A stretch of 40,446 nucleotides of DNA from Clostridia bacterium. Lineage in GTDB: Bacteria > Bacillota > Clostridia > Oscillospirales > CAG-272. The position numbers and the translations under genes were made by a program. Where the stretch lies: NCBI GenBank assembly GCA_017398145.1, contig JAFQHD010000232.1:1-40446 (forward strand), written 5' to 3'. The notes below the pieces were generated by a model. That model saw only the letters and a program-made list of their open reading frames with translations, searched no databases and was not told the DNA's origin. Shown here piece by piece: positions 36,041 to 40,446 of the stretch (its first letter is position 1; each line of letters starts with the position of its first letter).

Positions 36041-37315
36041 TTATTTCTTCTTTCTTACAGTGACCGATCTCGCATGCGCTGAGAGTCCTTCTCGCTCTGC
36101 AAAATATTCAATATCCTCTGCCACCTTTTGAAGTGCGGTGTCGGTATAGTAGGTATATGAATACTTCTTTACAAAGTCGTCCACCGACAGGGGGCTGGAG
36201 AACCTTGCAGTACCGCCTGTAGGCAGGGTGTGGTTTGTTCCTGCAAAATAGTCACCCAGTGCTTCGGGAGTGTTCTTGCCCAAGAATACAGAGCCTGCAT
36301 TACGGATACGGTCAAGATAAGGCATAGGCTCGTCTACGCATATCTCAAGATGCTCGGGAGCTATAGCGTTGGCTATATCGATACACTGGTCTATGTCACG
36401 GCATATGATGATCTTGCCGTTATTATCGATGGAAGTTCTTGCGATCTCTACACGGGGTAAGAGATCAAGCTGTCGCTCTAACTCCACACTTACCTTGTCG
36501 GCAAGCTCACGGGAGTCGGTTACAAGAACTGAGGATGCCATACGGTCATGCTCCGCCTGACTTAACATATCAGCCGCTACCTTTACGGGGTCACAGGTGC
36601 CGTCAGCAACTATAAGAATTTCGCTTGGTCCTGCTATCATATCGATATTGACTACACCGAAAACCTGCTTTTTAGCTTCCGCTACAAATGCGTTGCCGGG
36701 TCCTACTATCTTGTCAACCTTGGGTACAGACTCTGTACCGTAAGCAAGAGCCGCGATAGCCTGCGCTCCGCCCATCTTGAAGATACGGTCAACGCCTGCT
36801 ATCTTTGCAGCACAGAGGATGATGGGATTTACCTTGCCCTCTGCGTTTGGAGGTGTGGTGATTATTATCTCGTCAACTCCCGCTATCTTTGCAGGAAGCG
36901 CGTTCATAAGAACTGATGAGGGGTAAGCCGCAGTACCGCCGGGAACGTAAAGTCCTGCACGCTGTACGGGTATAATCTTCTGACCGAGGATAACTCCGTC
37001 CTCCTTTTCAAGCTTAAAGCCCTCGCGCTTCTGATGCTCGTGATAGAAAACTATATTTTCCTTTGCTCTTTCCATAACTGCAATAAACTCTTTATCTACA
37101 GAGTTCCATGCTTCTTCAAGCTCTTCGACAGTTACTTCAAGAGAGGTAAGGTCGCATCTATCAAATTTTTTGGCGTATTCCTTGATGGCAGAGTCGCCGT
37201 TCTTTCTGACATTGTATATAATATCCGCAACGATATCGCATATATCGGGGGATGATGTAGAACGGATGAAAATATCCTCGTTTTTCATCGTTGCCTTTTC
37301 ATATATCTTTATCAT
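36041..37315 (-). CDS. hisD: histidinol dehydrogenase
   Basis: HisD oxidises histidinol to histidine in two NAD-dependent steps (zinc enzyme). The 424 residues show RAGLYVPGGTAAYPSSVLM near residue 118, GGAQAIAALAYGTE, KIVGPGNAFVAEAK near 198, DMIAGPSEILIVAD and MLSQAEHDRMASS with zinc and catalytic histidines, and FAGTNHTLPTGGTARFSSPL near residue 360. The start overlaps the hisG stop by ATGA. Confidence 0.97.
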   Translation of the reverse strand: MIKIYEKATMKNEDIFIRSTSSPDICDIVADIIYNVRKNGDSAIKEYAKKFDRCDLTSLEVTVEELEEAWNSVDKEFIAVMERAKENIVFYHEHQKREGFKLEKEDGVILGQKIIPVQRAGLYVPGGTAAYPSSVLMNALPAKIAGVDEIIITTPPNAEGKVNPIILCAAKIAGVDRIFKMGGAQAIAALAYGTESVPKVDKIVGPGNAFVAEAKKQVFGVVNIDMIAGPSEILIVADGTCDPVKVAADMLSQAEHDRMASSVLVTDSRELADKVSVELERQLDLLPRVEIARTSIDNNGKIIICRDIDQCIDIANAIAPEHLEICVDEPMPYLDRIRNAGSVFLGKNTPEALGDYFAGTNHTLPTGGTARFSSPLSVDDFVKKYSYTYYTDTALQKVAEDIEYFAEREGLSAHARSVTVRKKK

Positions 37316-37941
37316 TTGTTACCTTCTACATAGTCTGCTATCTTGCCTACAAGTGAGGTGATAGCATCGTATTTGAATTTATGACTTGCCTTGTTGGCAA
37401 TAAAGCGTGCGCTTATGGGAACTATGTCCTCGTAGGGACAAAGATCGTTTTCAAGAAGGGTCTTGCCCGTCTCCACGATATCCACGATAACGTCGGACAT
37501 ACCGAGAATAGGAGCTATCTCGATAGAGCCGTTAAGCTTGATTATATCGATATCTCTTCCCTGCTTCATATAGTAATCTCTTGCTATATTGGGGAACTTG
37601 GTGGCAACGATAAGCGCACGGCTGGTGTTATCGTGAAAATCCTTCTTTGCGGCAACTGCCATACGGCACTTGCCCATACCCATATCAAGAAGCTCGTACA
37701 CGTCGGGAGAATACTCAAGAAGAATATCCTTACCGCAGACACCTACGTCTGCAGCACCTCTCTCTACGTATATCGCAACGTCAGAGGGCTTTACCCAGAA
37801 GTATCTTACTCCCGTTTCTTCGTTTTCAAATATAAGCTTGCGGTTCTGCTCGTGGATAGAGGGACACTTGTATCCGGCCTCCTCAAATATTGCAAGAACC
37901 TTTTCACCCAGTCGTCCTTTGGGAAGTGCTACGTTTATCAT
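37312..37941 (-). CDS. hisG: ATP phosphoribosyltransferase, short form
   Basis: HisG commits ATP and PRPP to histidine synthesis. At 209 residues it lacks the C-terminal regulatory domain of long HisG, so it needs HisZ, encoded immediately upstream. Motifs: INVALPKGRLGEKVL, RGAADVGVCGKDILLEY, GSIEIAPILGMSDVIVDIVETGKTL (PRPP loop, written here across residues about 145-170). The start overlaps the hisZ stop by one base. Confidence 0.96.
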   Translation of the reverse strand: MINVALPKGRLGEKVLAIFEEAGYKCPSIHEQNRKLIFENEETGVRYFWVKPSDVAIYVERGAADVGVCGKDILLEYSPDVYELLDMGMGKCRMAVAAKKDFHDNTSRALIVATKFPNIARDYYMKQGRDIDIIKLNGSIEIAPILGMSDVIVDIVETGKTLLENDLCPYEDIVPISARFIANKASHKFKYDAITSLVGKIADYVEGNK

Positions 37942-39011
37942 TATGCGTTACCTCCCATTTCAACTATGTTTTTATACTTAAGTCCGCGGGGTAATTCTCT
38001 TACAGCCTTGACCTTTTCACCCTTACGGTTTAGCTCGTCAACAAGGGCTGACATAGCAACGATATCGGTAGTATCGTCATAAATAACAACGGTATCGACC
38101 TCGTTAAAATCCTTGTCGCAGAGAAGCTGGTCAAGGGCATCCATATAGATGGCAAAGCCGATAGCTCCGCAGTTCTTCTTAAAACGCTTCATAAGGTTAT
38201 CGTAACGTCCACCTGAGAGAACTCTGGTGGGAACGCCGTGAACATATCCCGCAAAGGTGATTCCGTTATAGTAGCTTTCATCCGAAACAACAGAAAAGTC
38301 AAAACGGATATGCTCTGCTACTCCCGAGGGGGTAAGAGCGGCAATAAGGGTCGCAAGCTCGGCTACAGCCTCGTCATTTATGTTAAGCTCGGAAAGCTTT
38401 TCCAAAGCTGCTTCGGGCTTATCGTATATAGAAACAAGGGCGATAAGCTTTTCGGTAATATCAGCGTCAATATCAAGGCTCTTTAAACCGTGGATATTCT
38501 TCTCTGCCATAAAGCTCATTATCTGCTTTTTCTGCTTACCCGGAATATCCGAGAGTAAAGTTGAAGCAAAGCTCATATGGGACAGGTCAAGAATATAGTC
38601 GGGATCAAGCATTTGAAGAGACTTTGCCGCCAAGGTTATCACCTCTGTAACAGCATAGTCATCAAGCTCGCCTATACACTCAAGACCTACCTGCATTATC
38701 TCCTTGTATTCGTGGGTCTTAGCAGCCACACGGTAGACGTTTTCCGAATAATAGAGCTTCTGTAAGCCGTTCTTTTCGGGATCTGTATTCTTTACTATAG
38801 ACAGGGTAACGTCAGGCTTGAGAGCCAAAAGCTTACCGTTGGTATCGGTAAAGGTTATTACGTTGTCACTTACAAGAAAATTCTTGTTTGAAGCATAGAG
38901 GTCGTATTCCTCAAAGCGGCTCATTCTGAACTTACTGTAGCCGTAAGAGCCGTAGAGCTTTTTGAAAGCGTAAACCGCTGCTTCGTCGTTTTTAAAGTTA
39001 ATATCTATCAT
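37941..39011 (-). CDS. hisZ: ATP phosphoribosyltransferase regulatory subunit
   Basis: HisZ is a catalytically dead histidyl-tRNA synthetase paralog that activates short HisG and mediates histidine feedback. The 356-residue protein has the class II core: FLVSDNVITFTDTNGKLLALKPDVTLSIV-type motif 2 region in pieces near residue 45-70, KLYYSENVYR near 86, and YYNGITFAGYV with LSGGRYDNL near residue 270, as in HisRS. The anticodon-binding domain is reduced to a short end. It overlaps argF by 4 bases. Confidence 0.94.
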   Translation of the reverse strand: MIDINFKNDEAAVYAFKKLYGSYGYSKFRMSRFEEYDLYASNKNFLVSDNVITFTDTNGKLLALKPDVTLSIVKNTDPEKNGLQKLYYSENVYRVAAKTHEYKEIMQVGLECIGELDDYAVTEVITLAAKSLQMLDPDYILDLSHMSFASTLLSDIPGKQKKQIMSFMAEKNIHGLKSLDIDADITEKLIALVSIYDKPEAALEKLSELNINDEAVAELATLIAALTPSGVAEHIRFDFSVVSDESYYNGITFAGYVHGVPTRVLSGGRYDNLMKRFKKNCGAIGFAIYMDALDQLLCDKDFNEVDTVVIYDDTTDIVAMSALVDELNRKGEKVKAVRELPRGLKYKNIVEMGGNA

Positions 39012-39916
39012 TTGTTACCCATCAGTTTAACAAGCACAGCTTTCTGTGCGTGGAGTCTGTTTTCCGCTTCGTCAAATATTTCGTCTGCGTGCTCTTCGAA
39101 TACCTTTGCTGTGATCTCTTCCTCGCGGTGTGCAGGGAGACAGTGAAGCACCATAGCGTCGGGTGCAGCTACAGCCATAACAGCATCGTTGATCTGGTAG
39201 CCGGCAAACGCCTTTTCGCGTTCTGCCTTTTCGCCCTCCTGACCCATGGATGCCCATACGTCGGTATAAAGAACTGTTGCACCCTCAGCCACCTTAAGTA
39301 TGTCGGAGGTACACTCAAACTCACCGTTTTCCTCTGCCCACTTCATAATTTCGGGATCGGGACGATAGTTGTCGGGACAAGCGATGGAAACCTTCATACC
39401 CATCTTGATGCATCCTACGATAAGGGAGTTTGCCATATTGTTACCGTCGCCTACAAAGCAGAGCTTGTTGCCCTCAATAACACCCTTATGCTCACGGATG
39501 GTGAGAAGGTCTGCCAGCACCTGGCAGGGATGTGCATAGTCGGTAAGACCGTTGATGATCGGAATAGAGCCGTACTCGGCAAGGGCTTCAACCTCTGCCT
39601 GCTCAAAGGTACGGATCATGATACCGTCAAGATATCGGGAAAGAACACGTGCAGTATCCTCTACAGGCTCGCCTCTGCCGATCTGAAGATCGTTTGAAGA
39701 AAGGAAGAGTGCAGAGCCGCCGAGATCGTACATGCCGACCTCAAAGGATACGCGGGTTCGGGTAGAGGACTTCTGGAATATCATACCGAGAGTCTTTCCA
39801 TTAAGAATATGATGCTCGATGCCGTTTTTCTTCTCATATTTGAGCTGGTCGGCAAGGTTAAGTATTTCTGTGATCTCCTCTTTGGTGAGATCCATAAGTT
39901 TAAGTAAATGTTTCAT
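39008..39916 (-). CDS. argF: ornithine carbamoyltransferase
   Basis: This cytosolic trimer makes citrulline from ornithine and carbamoyl phosphate. The 302 residues contain the carbamoyl-phosphate loop FQKSSTRTRVSFEVG near residue 52, DYAHPCQVLADL near 127, FVGDGNNMANSL near 150, and the ornithine loop VLHCLPAHREEEI near 262. Both overlaps (argD upstream and hisZ downstream) are ATGA, so arginine and histidine genes share one transcript. An anabolic role is implied by the partner argD. Confidence 0.96.
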   Translation of the reverse strand: MKHLLKLMDLTKEEITEILNLADQLKYEKKNGIEHHILNGKTLGMIFQKSSTRTRVSFEVGMYDLGGSALFLSSNDLQIGRGEPVEDTARVLSRYLDGIMIRTFEQAEVEALAEYGSIPIINGLTDYAHPCQVLADLLTIREHKGVIEGNKLCFVGDGNNMANSLIVGCIKMGMKVSIACPDNYRPDPEIMKWAEENGEFECTSDILKVAEGATVLYTDVWASMGQEGEKAEREKAFAGYQINDAVMAVAAPDAMVLHCLPAHREEEITAKVFEEHADEIFDEAENRLHAQKAVLVKLMGNK

Positions 39917-40446
39917 CGGGAAATGACCTCCGTTAATATGTTAAGTCCTTTAATTAATGTTTCTGTATCGATATTGAGAGGAGGAAGCAGTCTTACCTTA
40001 TCCTTTGCGGTAAGCACCATAAGGCCCTTTTCAAGACAACCAAGCATAATTTCCTTAGCTTCCTTTTTGCACTTAATGCCTATCATAAGACCCAGACCGC
40101 TTATTTCTTCTACACCGTCAAGATCCTTTAAGGCATTTACGATAATAGCGTTTCTCTCTTCAACTCCCTTAAGGAATTCCGGGGTGAGACGGGAGAAAAC
40201 GTTACATGCAGCGGCAGCTGAAATAGGATTGCCGCCAAAGGTTGAACCGTGAGAGCCGGGGGTATAGACCTCCTTACACTTGTCACCCAGAACGGTGGCA
40301 CCGATGGGAAGTCCTCCGCCAAGCCCTTTGGCTGTGGAGAAGATATCGGGCTTGATATCATAGTTCATATAGCCGTAGAGTTTACCTGTTCTGCCGTTAC
40401 CTGTCTGGACCTCATCTATCATAAGAAGAATGTCTTTTTCTTCACA
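39913..40446 (-). CDS. argD: acetylornithine aminotransferase (5' end outside window)
   Basis: This class III PLP aminotransferase makes N-acetylornithine. Only the C-terminal 177 codons lie in the window; the frame is open to base 40446 and begins in CEEKDILL. LLMIDEVQTGNGRTGK contains the PLP-contacting aspartate, STAKGLGGGLPIGA the Schiff-base lysine, and PGSHGSTFGGNPISAAAA the conserved threonine. A methionine exists at 40422, but the frame and homology continue beyond it, so it is not the start. It overlaps argF by 4 bases. Its specificity as ArgD rather than another class III enzyme is supported by argF. Confidence 0.94.
   Translation of the reverse strand, partial: CEEKDILLMIDEVQTGNGRTGKLYGYMNYDIKPDIFSTAKGLGGGLPIGATVLGDKCKEVYTPGSHGSTFGGNPISAAAACNVFSRLTPEFLKGVEERNAIIVNALKDLDGVEEISGLGLMIGIKCKKEAKEIMLGCLEKGLMVLTAKDKVRLLPPLNIDTETLIKGLNILTEVISR

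Overview
The window looks like a chromosomal segment of a low-to-mid G+C, Gram-positive, spore-former-related Firmicute, most likely an uncultured gut Clostridia of the Oscillospirales/Ruminococcaceae type. The basis is the gene content: spoVG, a SpoIIIE/FtsK translocase, uppP, a DUF1385-prmC pair, short-form hisG with hisZ, an SLH-anchored giant surface protein, and AAGGAGG-type ribosome binding sites. The taxonomic placement is an inference. No rRNA, tRNA, phage or classical transposase was seen, and the window is densely coded with no gene-free gap above 300 bases.

Layout. 1-4054 (minus): a cell-wall/translation cluster read as DUF1385 - prmC - ddl - murI - DUF523. 4236-5330 (plus): pfkA, closed by a long perfect palindromic terminator shared with murC (minus, 5383-6756). 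6960-9619: spoVG, a remote ThyX-like protein, a cyclase-family hydrolase and uppP, each with a recognisable promoter or terminator. 9641-16442 (plus): ftsK, a small four-helix-bundle gene inside a symmetrical hairpin array, a DJ-1 family protein, 5-formyl-THF cyclo-ligase, a CPBP protease and mltG. 16558-19240: a membrane-anchored hypothetical protein divergent from an acyl-activating enzyme and its own acyl carrier protein. 19311-19501: a second symmetrical hairpin array, without a gene. 19516-23182 (plus): overlapping NERD protein, dUTPase and a GH63-like glycosidase. 23214-31463 (minus): a 2749-residue secreted SLH protein with two metallophosphoesterase domains. 31605-40446 (minus): a tightly overlapping argD-argF-hisZ-hisG-hisD-hisC-hisB-hisH-hisA-hisF-hisIE operon that covers almost all of histidine synthesis plus two arginine steps.

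The most unusual content is the pair of hairpin-array elements. Each has four copies of a 7-base linker on the left and four copies of its reverse complement on the right (ATGAATT/AATTCAT at 12098-12709; GCGATAT/ATATCGC at 19311-19501). Every linker is followed by a small hairpin whose stem sequence is different but nearly always self-complementary. Nested pairing of the linkers would make a ladder of four-way junctions. In the first element the centre holds a gene of the TIGR02436 four-helix-bundle family (relatives of the 23S rRNA intervening-sequence protein and of Avd from diversity-generating retroelements). In the second the centre is only about 30 bases. Simpler single-hairpin relatives appear at several gene ends (1184-1292, 7259-7323, 8633-8694, 16489-16560). 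I interpret these as a family of small mobile or structured elements. The mechanism is unknown and the mobility is inferred.
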